A stretch of 13,664 nt of DNA from Archaeoglobi archaeon. GTDB taxonomy: Archaea > Halobacteriota > Archaeoglobi > Archaeoglobales > Archaeoglobaceae. A program made the translations under genes and the position numbers. The notes under the pieces were generated by a model that saw only the letters and a list, made by a program, of their open reading frames with translations, searched no databases and was not told where the DNA came from. The stretch spans positions 1-13,664 of the forward strand of contig JAPDIT010000033.1 in the NCBI GenBank assembly GCA_029259455.1, read 5' to 3'. Position 1 is the stretch's first letter; every line of letters begins with the position of its first letter. This document shows positions 1 to 6,140 of the stretch, piece after piece.

Positions 1-1
1 G

Positions 2-121
2 CATAGATATACGGGGAGATCTGTGTATAAGTTTGCAGCTCTGAATGTCCTTTTGGTGGGGGTGGTTGTTGCTCTGGGTTTCAGGGAGAAGAAGGTGTTG
101 CAGAGGTTGGCTGAGATGTGA
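2..121 (+). CDS. C-terminal end of a membrane protein (partial, cut by window edge)
   Basis: Frame 2 is open from the left edge for 39 codons and stops with TGA at 119-121. The fragment has a polar start, one strongly hydrophobic stretch of about 17 residues (FAALNVLLVGVVVALG) and a short basic tail (REKKVLQRLAEM). This is what the last transmembrane helix and cytosolic tail of a polytopic membrane protein look like. A UbiA-type prenyltransferase C-terminus is one possibility, but nothing diagnostic of the family is visible. The other plus-strand frame in this area is poor in archaeal-like protein character. The function is not assigned. Confidence 0.5.
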   Translation, partial: HRYTGRSVYKFAALNVLLVGVVVALGFREKKVLQRLAEM

Positions 122-322
122 TTTGGTAAGAACCCTAAATTTAGTTAAAACATTCGAGATTGAACCAGCAAAGCACTCCCGGATATTTACCGGCAAAACA
201 TTCAACCGATTGATAATGCTGAACGAAATTGAGATGCAAGAGGTCTCAGCCAGTCTTTAGCGGTAAGATAGAAAACATAAGTATGTCGCAAACTAAATGC
301 TTGTAAAAATGAAAGCAAAAGC

Positions 323-1060
323 TCAATCCAGCTCCTTAACCTCAACTCTCCAGTATGAGCTGACAAGAGCTGCAGCTTTGGGATTCTTAAAGCCCTTCAG
401 CAGTTTAGAGTCTCTTGGATATCCTATGAAGGGGTCGATGGTTTTTGCATCTGGATTGATGACCCAGATTTTAAGCCCCGCTCTTTTTGCATCCTCTGAA
501 TAACACTTAAAGAACTTCAAGAACGGGTTGAGTTCCGCCTCAGTTGGCACGATTACCACATAATCTCCATCCACTTCTTTCGTTATTTTCAGGTGGGTGT
601 CGATGTCTTCAAACACGTCCTGAATTGTTGAGAAGAAAACGTAGTAGTTCTTACCATCCTTGCTGTATTTCCTCATATATTTCCCTTTGGCCTCGTATCC
701 CTCAAAAAATCGATTTGTGACTTCCTGCATGATATCAAAAACGTCGAGATACCTCTTAGATTGCTTGTACTCAAAGTAAGCCTCCTCAAAATCCTCCCTT
801 TCCGGCTTTACAACGTGAGGATGACAGAATGAGATGTCCTCAATTTTAACTTCTTCTGAAAAATGAAGGCTCTTGAGAGTGATGGGACATTCAATAAGAC
901 TGCATGTAACTTCTTCTATTAACTCAGGTTCAGCATCAACAAGCTTTGGCCCAAGAACCTTCAGGGCACATCTGATAGCCCCCCTCCTAACTTCTTCTCT
1001 TGTTACTGCCTTTCTGTCAGCAAGCATTTTTGAAAGCTCTTCAACGATTTGCACATCCAT
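323..1060 (-). CDS. Uncharacterised 245-residue soluble protein
   Basis: The ORF is intact, acidic and lysine-rich, with composition typical of a hyperthermophile. It has no signal peptide or membrane segment, so it is probably cytosolic. The N-terminal third is helical (VEELSKMLADRKAVTREEV). A cysteine/histidine cluster lies near residues 53-82 (C53, C58, and the CHPH motif at 79-82), which could bind metal or be structural. The C-terminal half alternates strands and helices (YVVIVPTEAELNPF, GLKIWVIN) and ends in SSYWRVEVKELD. I do not recognise the family and assign no function. The gene is divergent from the beta-RFAP synthase gene, with 163 bases between the two starts. ATG at 1060 is the only plausible start. 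No strong Shine-Dalgarno site precedes it, and AT-rich TATA-like stretches lie near 1085-1112. Confidence 0.8.
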   Translation of the reverse strand: MDVQIVEELSKMLADRKAVTREEVRRGAIRCALKVLGPKLVDAEPELIEEVTCSLIECPITLKSLHFSEEVKIEDISFCHPHVVKPEREDFEEAYFEYKQSKRYLDVFDIMQEVTNRFFEGYEAKGKYMRKYSKDGKNYYVFFSTIQDVFEDIDTHLKITKEVDGDYVVIVPTEAELNPFLKFFKCYSEDAKRAGLKIWVINPDAKTIDPFIGYPRDSKLLKGFKNPKAAALVSSYWRVEVKELD

Positions 1061-1190
1061 ATCATCTGATTGTCACTCTGTGGTTATTATCTCTTTCGGG
1101 TTGAGAATATTATTTGAAAGGTCTCAAGGGAGTAATGAGCAAATTAATCCGGTAGTTACCTTGCCTTCTGGCATATCATTTCAATTCGAA

Positions 1191-1204
1191 AAGCGTTTTT
1201 AAAC
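1191..1204 (+). promoter_or_regulatory. Archaeal promoter of the beta-RFAP synthase gene (probably leaderless)
   Basis: A purine-rich BRE-like element (CGAAAAGC, 1188-1195) is followed by the TATA-like box TTTTTAAA (1196-1203). The centre of the box is about 24-25 bases upstream of the ATG at 1224. That is the usual TATA-to-transcription-start distance in archaea, so the mRNA probably begins at or next to the start codon. No Shine-Dalgarno site is visible before the ATG, which agrees with this. Confidence 0.55.
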
Positions 1205-1223
1205 CTTAAATCAATAACCTGCT

Positions 1224-2165
1224 ATGCTAAAATTGAGGACACCCTCAAGAATTCACATCACGCTCATCGACCTCAATGGTGCAATTGGGAGAGTGGATGG
1301 TGGTGTAGGGTTAGCTCTGGAGGAGCCCCACATCGAAATCAGAGTTAAAGAACACGATGATTTTATTCTTAAAGGAAAGCCGATCAACCGCGAGAGGTTT
1401 GAAATCTCGGCAGAAAAAATGGTCAAGTACTGCGGAAAGGGTGCTGAAATTGAGGTTCTCTCCGACTACGAAGCCCACGTCGGGCTTGGAAGTGGTACGC
1501 AGATCAGCCTTGCTGTTGGAAGGGCGTTCAGCGAGCTTTACAGTTTGAATCTAACAACGAGGCAGATTGCAGAAATAATGGGCAGAGGGGGGACTTCTGG
1601 CATTGGAGTAGCTGTCTTCGACCACGGAGGGCTGGTTGTTGATGGAGGCCATTCAACGAAGGAGAAGAAGAGCTTCCTGCCATCATCAGCCAGCAAGGCC
1701 AAGCCTGCCCCTATGATCGCGAGGCTCGACTTTCCCGACTGGGATGTTGTTCTTGCAATTCCTGAACTGAAGGGCTTTTTTGGGGATGCTGAAGTTAATC
1801 TGTTTCAGAAAAGCTGTCCAGTTCCGCTTGATGATGTCAGGGAAATATGCCACCTCATACTCATGAAAATGCTACCAGCAGTAGTTGAAGCCGACCTCGA
1901 CAGTCTTGCAGCGGCAATAAAACGAATTCAGGAGCTTGGCTTCAAGAAAGCGGAAGTTGAGCAGTACGGTGATCTGATTAAAGGTTGCTTCGACCTTGCA
2001 GACTGTGCGGGAATGAGCTCCACCGGCCCTACAGTTTACGCCATCACAGACACGAATGCTAGGGAGATTGAGAGGAGCTTTAGAGATTACTTCGCAGAAA
2101 GGGGGTATGAGTGCAGGACTTTGATAACCAAAGCGAGAAACAGAGGTGTCGAAATTGAAGTATAA
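1224..2165 (+). CDS. mptG: Beta-ribofuranosylaminobenzene 5'-phosphate (beta-RFAP) synthase
   Basis: This enzyme condenses phosphoribosyl pyrophosphate with an aromatic acid (p-aminobenzoate or p-hydroxybenzoate), losing CO2 and pyrophosphate. It makes the first committed intermediate of the tetrahydromethanopterin arm that carries the aryl-ribose unit. At 313 residues it has the expected family length. It shows the GHMP-kinase-like fold signature of the family: N-terminal TPSRIHITLIDLNG (residues 7-20), the glycine-rich HVGLGSGTQ (85-93), GRGGTSGIGVAVF (120-132) and AGMSSTGPTVYAI (262-274) near the C-terminus. It is cytosolic. The last 20 bases overlap the start of nop5, so the two are probably co-transcribed and translationally coupled. 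From memory the A. fulgidus homologue is AF2089, with the same downstream neighbours. Archaeoglobus uses methanopterin in the C1 branch of lactate oxidation, which explains the gene. Confidence 0.92.
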   Translation: MLKLRTPSRIHITLIDLNGAIGRVDGGVGLALEEPHIEIRVKEHDDFILKGKPINRERFEISAEKMVKYCGKGAEIEVLSDYEAHVGLGSGTQISLAVGRAFSELYSLNLTTRQIAEIMGRGGTSGIGVAVFDHGGLVVDGGHSTKEKKSFLPSSASKAKPAPMIARLDFPDWDVVLAIPELKGFFGDAEVNLFQKSCPVPLDDVREICHLILMKMLPAVVEADLDSLAAAIKRIQELGFKKAEVEQYGDLIKGCFDLADCAGMSSTGPTVYAITDTNAREIERSFRDYFAERGYECRTLITKARNRGVEIEV

Positions 2166-2931
2166 CCTCTGGTTTGGTGTTTACGACGGAAAAGAAGTTA
2201 AGCTCAGTGAGAATTTCGAGGAATCTTTTTTAAAGGCCGAAAATCCCTCTCCGCTTCCTTTTAACGTTTCTGAGCTGGGAATGCAGGTTTTGGGAGAGGA
2301 TTATTACCAAATTTTACGCAAAACTGCTTTGCAGGTCTCAGAAAAGCAGGTTGAGAGAGAACTCAGGAGAGAGGACAGGTACGTTGTTGCACTCGTGAAA
2401 GCTCTTGAGGAAATCGATGAAGCAATAAACATGCTCAGCGAGAAGCTTATGGACATAAAGGCCGTCAAGGAGTCCGATATAACGGAGAGCTTCGAGAGTA
2501 AAATCGGGGAGTTGAAGGAGCTGAGAAGGGAAGTGGAGAGGGAAATTGAAGAGGTGATGAGAAAGATAGCACCGAACATGACGGAGCTTGTTGGGGCAAA
2601 GATTGCAGCAAAGATCCTCGAAAGGGCTGGGAGTATGGAGAGGCTAGTAAGGTTGCCGGCAAGCAAGATTCAGGTGATTGGAGCTGAAAAGAGCCTTTAC
2701 AAGGCATTTGCGAGAATGAGGAGGGGCAAGAAGGCAAAAATACCGAAGCACGGCATTATATTCCTGCACCCCTTCATAAGGACCCTTCCGAAATCCAAAA
2801 GGGGGAAGATGGCAAGGTTCTTGGCTGCAAAGCTGGCTATCGCAGCGAAAATCGACTACTTCAGGGGAGAGGTCGATGAAAGCCTTTACGAGAGCATAAG
2901 GAAGAGATACGAGGAGTTGAGGAGGAAATGA
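2146..2931 (+). CDS. nop5: Nop5 (Nop56/58-like) scaffold protein of archaeal C/D-box sRNP
   Basis: Nop5 binds fibrillarin through its N-terminal domain, dimerises through a central coiled coil and contacts L7Ae-bound guide RNA through its C-terminal NOP domain. This builds the complex that 2'-O-methylates rRNA and tRNA. The N-terminal beta domain covers about 1-60, a long charged coiled coil about 65-142, and the NOP domain about 143-235, with the signature GAEKSLYKAF (179-188) and the basic RNA-binding stretches RMRRGKKAKIPKHG (190-203) and KSKRGKMARF (216-225). At 261 residues it has normal archaeal length, without the eukaryotic KKE/D tail. The start is uncertain: GTG at 2146 has a weak site upstream, and an in-frame TTG at 2155 would shorten it by three residues. 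Either start overlaps the end of the beta-RFAP synthase gene. The stop overlaps the fibrillarin ATG (ATGA), as expected for obligate partners. Confidence 0.95.
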   Translation: MSKLKYNLWFGVYDGKEVKLSENFEESFLKAENPSPLPFNVSELGMQVLGEDYYQILRKTALQVSEKQVERELRREDRYVVALVKALEEIDEAINMLSEKLMDIKAVKESDITESFESKIGELKELRREVEREIEEVMRKIAPNMTELVGAKIAAKILERAGSMERLVRLPASKIQVIGAEKSLYKAFARMRRGKKAKIPKHGIIFLHPFIRTLPKSKRGKMARFLAAKLAIAAKIDYFRGEVDESLYESIRKRYEELRRK

Positions 2932-3578
2932 GGGAGCTGATGAGAAACGTTTACCTGAAGGATGGAACGCTGGTGACAAAAAGCAGGTACGGCTCCCACT
3001 ATGGTGAGAAGGTCTTTGGTGGCTTCAGAGAGTGGATTCCGTGGAGAAGCAAGCTTGCAGCGATGATTTTGAAGGGACACAGGCTTAAGCTGAGAGGAGA
3101 TGAGAAGGTTCTCTATCTTGGTGCGGCAAGCGGGACAACTGTAAGTCATCTGGCAGACATCGTGGATGAAGGGGTGATCTATGCTGTTGAGTATGCGGCA
3201 AAGCCCTTTGAAAAACTTTTAGAGCTTGCCAGAGAAAGGAACAACATCATACCTCTCCTCCTCGACGCCTCAAAACCATGGAAGTACAGCGGAATAGTTG
3301 AGAAGGTCGATCTAATCTATCAGGACATTGCCCAGAAAAACCAGATTGAAATACTGGAGAGCAATGCTGAATTCTTCCTCAAAAAGGGTGGTGAGATAGT
3401 AATAATGGTCAAGGCGAGGAGCATAGACTCCACTGCTGAGCCTGAAGAGGTTTTTGAGTCAGTTTTGAAAAAGATGCGAGAAAAGTTCGAAATTATCAGT
3501 CATGGGACCCTGATGCCGTATCACAGAGACCATATATTCATCCATGCTGCAAGTCGTAGGAAGGCCAAAACTTTTTAA
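2928..3578 (+). CDS. flpA: Fibrillarin-like rRNA/tRNA 2'-O-methyltransferase
   Basis: This is the catalytic subunit of the C/D-box sRNP, which transfers a methyl group from S-adenosylmethionine to the ribose 2'-OH of the target nucleotide chosen by the guide RNA. Archaeal fibrillarin lacks the N-terminal GAR domain of eukaryotes, and this 216-residue protein fits that. Visible features are YREW-type FREWIPWRSKLAA (33-45), the SAM-binding motif I VLYLGAASGTTVSHLAD (61-77), the acidic motif II around VEYA (87-90), YQDIAQ with the conserved Asp133, and IMVKARSID with Lys162. PYHRDHIFIH (197-206) is at the end. D133 and K162 match the conserved catalytic positions of the family. The gene begins in an ATGA overlap with nop5 after a good GGAGG site. 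A short basic tail (AASRRKAKTF) extends slightly beyond what I remember of the A. fulgidus protein. Confidence 0.96.
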   Translation: MRELMRNVYLKDGTLVTKSRYGSHYGEKVFGGFREWIPWRSKLAAMILKGHRLKLRGDEKVLYLGAASGTTVSHLADIVDEGVIYAVEYAAKPFEKLLELARERNNIIPLLLDASKPWKYSGIVEKVDLIYQDIAQKNQIEILESNAEFFLKKGGEIVIMVKARSIDSTAEPEEVFESVLKKMREKFEIISHGTLMPYHRDHIFIHAASRRKAKTF

Positions 3579-3600
3579 TCATAAGGTTTAGGGAGGGTGG

Positions 3601-3894
3601 ATGATAGATCTGGCACTAATGCTCACAGTAAGGGGAATGGGTGTTGTATTTCTCGTTCTCTCTATTTTGGCGTTATTTATGTGGTTGATGGGAAGGCTGG
3701 CAGGAGGGGGAGATGTTAAGAAAATCGAAATAAAGACAACCTCTGAGTTGGAAAGTTCCAAGTTTAACGATAAAGAGATTTTTGCAATCGTTGCTGCATT
3801 GATGAAGCATGAAGGGGTGCAGGTTGTGGATGTTAAAGTTCCAGAGAACTGGAAAAAGGCTGCCAAGCTTTATGCAATGAGGTGGGTGGAATGA
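3601..3894 (+). CDS. OadG-type gamma subunit of a sodium-pump decarboxylase
   Basis: This small membrane protein of 97 residues has one N-terminal transmembrane helix (about 8-32, starting MLTVRGMGVVFLVLSILALF) followed by a hydrophilic cytosolic domain. The helix, the RGMGVVFLVL pattern and the position just before the biotin carrier and beta subunit are typical of the gamma chain of oxaloacetate or methylmalonyl-CoA decarboxylases. There it anchors and assembles the complex and may help bind zinc. The tail SSKFNDKEIFAIVAALMKHE (52-71) resembles the segment seen in OadG/MmdD-like proteins that interacts with the carrier. A purine-rich GGGAGGGTGG precedes the ATG closely, and the stop overlaps the next ATG. 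The 22-base gap after fibrillarin includes TTTTTAA (3571-3577), so a separate promoter is possible. Confidence 0.75.
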   Translation: MIDLALMLTVRGMGVVFLVLSILALFMWLMGRLAGGGDVKKIEIKTTSELESSKFNDKEIFAIVAALMKHEGVQVVDVKVPENWKKAAKLYAMRWVE

Positions 3895-4325
3895 GGTTCT
3901 ACAGAATCAGAGTGGATGGGGCAGATTTCAAAGTTGGTGTGGAGAAGCTCAGAGAGGGAGTTTACAGGGTAAGAGTTGGCGAAAAGGAAGCTGAGGTTGT
4001 TGTTGAGGACATCTATGAAAGGTCGGAAAGAACGGTGGAAAGAGCACAATTCGAGCCAGTAGCACCTCCTGCTCTGATATCTGAAGTTAGGGATGAGCTG
4101 AAAGGAACTGGTGATGCCGTAACATCGATGCTTCCGGGAGTTGTGCTGAAAGTCCTTGTTAATCCGGGAGACAGGGTAAAGGCCGGAGATCCGGTTGTGA
4201 TAATCGAATCGATGAAGATGGAGAATGAAATCGTAAGCCCCGTTGATGGTGTTGTGGCTGAAATCACGGTGAGGGAGGGGCAGAGGATAGAAGCGGGAGA
4301 TGTTGTGGCCATCATCCGGCGGTGA
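3891..4325 (+). CDS. Biotin carboxyl carrier subunit of a decarboxylase/carboxylase
   Basis: This 144-residue protein carries CO2 as carboxybiotin from the carboxyltransferase active site to the membrane pump subunit. The C-terminal biotinyl domain (about 75-144) contains the biotinylation motif ESMKMEN (106-112) with Lys109 as the modified residue. It is flanked by the MLPGVV and SPVDGVV turns that mark the two pseudo-symmetric halves of the fold. The N-terminal 40 residues form a small beta domain (MRFYRIRVDG), and a Pro/Ala-rich linker (EPVAPPALI, 55-63) joins the two. ATG at 3891 is preferred over the upstream GTG at 3882, because it forms an ATGA overlap with the OadG-like gene and gives the usual MRFYRI-type N-terminus. 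The carrier is a separate polypeptide here, not fused to an alpha subunit. Confidence 0.92.
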   Translation: MRFYRIRVDGADFKVGVEKLREGVYRVRVGEKEAEVVVEDIYERSERTVERAQFEPVAPPALISEVRDELKGTGDAVTSMLPGVVLKVLVNPGDRVKAGDPVVIIESMKMENEIVSPVDGVVAEITVREGQRIEAGDVVAIIRR

Positions 4326-4329
4326 GCTG

Positions 4330-5394
4330 ATGTTAGGAAACCTTGTAATGATATGTGCTGGACTAGTTTTGATTTACCTTGGTATAGTCAGAAGAATGGA
4401 ACCCCTCCTCCTCGTCCCGATTGGGATAGGGACAATCCTCGTCAACATTCCCGGTGCAGGGCTGGCTGAGGAGGGAAGCATTTTTGATCTCTTCCTGAAA
4501 TACCTCATACACACCGAAATAGTCCCTCTCTTAATATTTCTCGGTTTGGGAGCCTTGACTGACTTCTCGCCTTTACTCGCAAATCCGAAAACGTTCTTGC
4601 TGGGTGCGGCAGCGCAGATTGGCATTTTTGTAGCTTTTATTGTGGCTCTCTTTCTCGGCTTCACCCCACAGGAAGCGGCATCAATAGGTATAATTGGCGG
4701 TGCAGATGGCCCGACAACAATTTACACGACAACAATTCTCGCTCCACATCTGCTTGCGGCAACTGCTGTAGCTGCTTACAGCTATATGTCCCTCGTTCCA
4801 ATTATCCAGCCGCCAATCATCAAAGCCCTCACGACGAGCAGGGAGAGGAAGATCAGGATGAAGCAGCTCAGAGTGGTGTCAAAAAGGGAGAAAATAATCT
4901 TTCCGATTGCAACCATAATCATTTCCGGTTTTCTCGCCCCTAAGGCTCTCCCCCTTGTTGGAATGCTCATGACGGGCAACCTGTTCAGGGAGAGCGGTGT
5001 CACCGACAGACTGGCGAAGGGGGCGAGTGAGGAGCTTATGAACATAATGACGATAATTCTTGGCCTCTCCGTTGGAAGCACAATGAGAGCGGAGAGTTTT
5101 CTGACTCATAAAACACTTCTTGTCTTGGCCTTAGGAGTTGTTGCCTTTGCTGCAGCGACAGCAGGAGGGGTGCTGCTTGCCAAGCTGATGAACTTGTTTC
5201 TTGAGGAGAAGATCAACCCAATGATTGGCGCTGCTGGAGTTTCAGCGGTTCCAATGTCAGCAAGAGTTGTGCAGAGGCTGGCAGTAGAGGAGAACCCTTC
5301 GAACCACATTCTCATGCATGCGATGGGGCCAAATGTGGCTGGAGTTATCGGATCTGCAGTTGCTGCTGGAGTGTTGATTCAGATTCTCGGCTGA
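4330..5394 (+). CDS. oadB: OadB-type sodium-pumping beta subunit of a decarboxylase
   Basis: This 354-residue polytopic membrane protein has about nine hydrophobic segments. In the oxaloacetate, methylmalonyl-CoA and glutaconyl-CoA decarboxylase family it decarboxylates carboxybiotin and couples this to Na+ export. Signatures are IGGADGPTTIYTT (122-134), whose Asp126 corresponds to the essential Asp203 of the Klebsiella protein as I recall it, SAVPMSARVVQ (305-315), and HAMGPNVAGVIGSAVAAG (330-347). The start ATG at 4330 lies four bases after the carrier stop, behind GGTGAGCTG. The ORF is open upstream to 4300, but the preceding residues (MLWPSSGGEL) overlap the carrier gene and are unlike the family. 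No alpha (carboxyltransferase) subunit is in the window, so it must be encoded elsewhere, and the true substrate cannot be told from these genes. Confidence 0.93.
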   Translation: MLGNLVMICAGLVLIYLGIVRRMEPLLLVPIGIGTILVNIPGAGLAEEGSIFDLFLKYLIHTEIVPLLIFLGLGALTDFSPLLANPKTFLLGAAAQIGIFVAFIVALFLGFTPQEAASIGIIGGADGPTTIYTTTILAPHLLAATAVAAYSYMSLVPIIQPPIIKALTTSRERKIRMKQLRVVSKREKIIFPIATIIISGFLAPKALPLVGMLMTGNLFRESGVTDRLAKGASEELMNIMTIILGLSVGSTMRAESFLTHKTLLVLALGVVAFAAATAGGVLLAKLMNLFLEEKINPMIGAAGVSAVPMSARVVQRLAVEENPSNHILMHAMGPNVAGVIGSAVAAGVLIQILG

Positions 5395-5407
5395 GCTGGA
5401 ATCAGCC
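5389..5407 (+). terminator. Hairpin spanning the oadB stop codon
   Basis: GGCTGA (5389-5394, containing the stop codon) pairs with TCAGCC (5402-5407) across a 7-base loop, and TTTAAAATGCTTT follows. It may end the 1224-5394 transcript or protect its 3' end. A 6-bp stem is modest at high growth temperature, so the role is inferred. Confidence 0.4.
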
Positions 5408-5501
5408 TTTAAAATGCTTTAGAGGGAAAATTCTGGAGTATATTCGGTTTATTCACGAATTTCGAAATATTATGATAATAACAATAATAGAAACAGAAAT
5501 C

Positions 5502-5509
5502 TATAAATA
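5502..5509 (+). promoter_or_regulatory. TATA box of the 83-residue winged-helix gene
   Basis: TATAAATA is centred about 25 bases upstream of the ATG at 5531. No Shine-Dalgarno site lies between them, so the transcript is probably leaderless. Upstream, 5459-5468 is a perfect 10-bp palindrome (ATTTCGAAAT) in an AT-rich stretch, a possible operator site. Confidence 0.55.
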
Positions 5510-5530
5510 ATTTGCCAATTTAGTGTAACA

Positions 5531-5782
5531 ATGGGAGAGAAGAGATCGCGTTTCGAGATTTTTGTTGCGATTTTGAAAGTAGCAAACAGTGGGGCAAACA
5601 TGACCAAGATAGTTTACGGTGCAAACATAAACTTCAAAATGGCTCAAAATTACATTGAATACCTTCTAGATAAAGATTTTCTTGTGTTAACCTCAGAAAA
5701 CGGGAAGAAAACGTACAGCACTACCGATAAGGGTAGAGATTTTGTAAAAAAATACGGTGAACTGGAAGATTTAGCTGAGTAA
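5531..5782 (+). CDS. Small winged helix-turn-helix transcription regulator
   Basis: This 83-residue protein consists of little more than one archaeal winged-helix domain of the HTH_45/ArnR-N type. Helix 1 is about residues 7-19 (RFEIFVAILKVAN), helix 2 about 23-29 (NMTKIVYG), the recognition helix about 33-47 (NFKMAQNYIEYLLDK), and the wing about 50-64 (FLVLTSENGKKTYSTT). The final helix TDKGRDFVKKYGEL completes it. These proteins bind DNA as dimers in the cytosol and often control neighbouring or surface-structure genes. There is no ligand-binding or membrane domain. The gene stands alone behind its own TATA box and precedes a smaller relative and the surface-protein cluster, so it could regulate that cluster or itself. 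This link is inference from position only. Confidence 0.82.
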   Translation: MGEKRSRFEIFVAILKVANSGANMTKIVYGANINFKMAQNYIEYLLDKDFLVLTSENGKKTYSTTDKGRDFVKKYGELEDLAE

Positions 5783-5789
5783 ACCTCAG
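5775..5789 (+). terminator. Short hairpin spanning the stop codon of the winged-helix gene
   Basis: CTGAG (5775-5779) and CTCAG (5785-5789) pair across the loop TAAAC, and the stop codon TAA lies in the loop. The stem has five perfect pairs plus one possible G-U pair. It resembles the stop-codon hairpin after oadB, but there is no long T tract after it, so termination is uncertain. Confidence 0.25.
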
Positions 5790-5820
5790 TGCGTGAGTTC
5801 AGTAGCCATACTTCGAATTC

Positions 5821-5829
5821 TTTAAATAT
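5821..5829 (+). promoter_or_regulatory. TATA box of the 58-residue winged-helix gene
   Basis: TTTAAATAT is centred 26 bases before the ATG at 5851. No Shine-Dalgarno site is present, so the transcript is probably leaderless, like that of the preceding gene. Confidence 0.55.
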
Positions 5830-5850
5830 TCTTGCTACATAATTCAAGTT

Positions 5851-6027
5851 ATGTTAAAAGACATTGATAAAATCCTTGAGATGATAAGAGACAGAAAGCT
5901 GCCGAAAGAGAAGTTATCACAAAGAGAACTAAACATTTTGCTTGAACTCGGATTTGTGGAAATAAAAGACGGAGAAATCATGATTACTGAGTGGGGGAAG
6001 AGGTTTCTGAAACTGCCTACTGAGTAA
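5851..6027 (+). CDS. Mini winged-helix protein, 58 residues
   Basis: This short reading frame is easily missed. It runs from ATG at 5851 to TAA at 6025-6027, with strongly archaeal composition (Lys, Glu, Ile, Leu). The N-terminal helix is MLKDIDKILEMIRDRKLP. Then RELNILLELGFVEIKDGEIM (25-44) reads as a recognition helix followed by a beta wing, and TEWGKRFLKL (46-55) as a closing helix. The pattern matches the second half of the 83-residue neighbour (IEYLLDKDFLVL..., TDKGRDFVKKY), so it is probably a pared-down relative made of the recognition helix and wing. A TATA box 26 bases upstream supports real expression. It may bind DNA alone or modulate the larger neighbour by heterodimerising. Neither role is shown by the sequence. 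It could also be a decayed regulator, though the frame is intact. Confidence 0.65.
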   Translation: MLKDIDKILEMIRDRKLPKEKLSQRELNILLELGFVEIKDGEIMITEWGKRFLKLPTE

Positions 6028-6077
6028 ACTTACTGAAAATCTCTTCTAATTTTGGCTTCTGATTTTATTTTCAAATA

Positions 6078-6087
6078 TTATATATAA
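6078..6087 (+). promoter_or_regulatory. Promoter of the surface-protein cluster
   Basis: TTATATATAA is a near-ideal archaeal TATA box centred near 6082, with A/T-rich sequence (TTTTCAAA) just upstream in the BRE position. Transcription should start near 6107, giving a leader of about 34 bases before the ATG at 6141. No comparably good TATA box was seen between the genes up to 10448, so this probably drives the whole cluster. Confidence 0.6.
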
Positions 6088-6107
6088 CATCTGAACAATG
6101 TACCTTA

Positions 6108-6122
6108 TCGGCTGAATGCCGA
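6108..6122 (+). promoter_or_regulatory. Hairpin at the predicted 5' end of the surface-cluster mRNA
   Basis: TCGGC (6108-6112) and GCCGA (6118-6122) form five perfect pairs with the 5-base loop TGAAT. The stem begins at the predicted transcription start (about 6107) and ends six bases before the Shine-Dalgarno GAGGTGA (6129-6135). Such a 5'-terminal stem could stabilise an abundant mRNA. The role is inferred. Confidence 0.4.
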
Positions 6123-6140
6123 GAAAGTGAGGTGAGAAAT

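Noticed and set aside
45..260. 71-codon plus-strand frame near the left edge
   Set aside because: It overlaps the more protein-like partial frame 2-121, is rich in Trp/Arg/Cys in its first half, and has no ribosome-binding site or TATA box. It looks like a shadow frame running into non-coding sequence.
2304..2979. Several long minus-strand frames opposite nop5
   Set aside because: Nop5 is unmistakable on the plus strand. The antisense frames are Ser/Leu/Pro-rich mirror products of its codon bias.
2936..2985. C-box/D-box-like words (TGATGA then CTGA) inside the fibrillarin gene, suggesting a guide RNA
   Set aside because: The second half (C' and D boxes at correct spacing) is absent, and the words fall inside well-conserved coding sequence, so chance is the better explanation.
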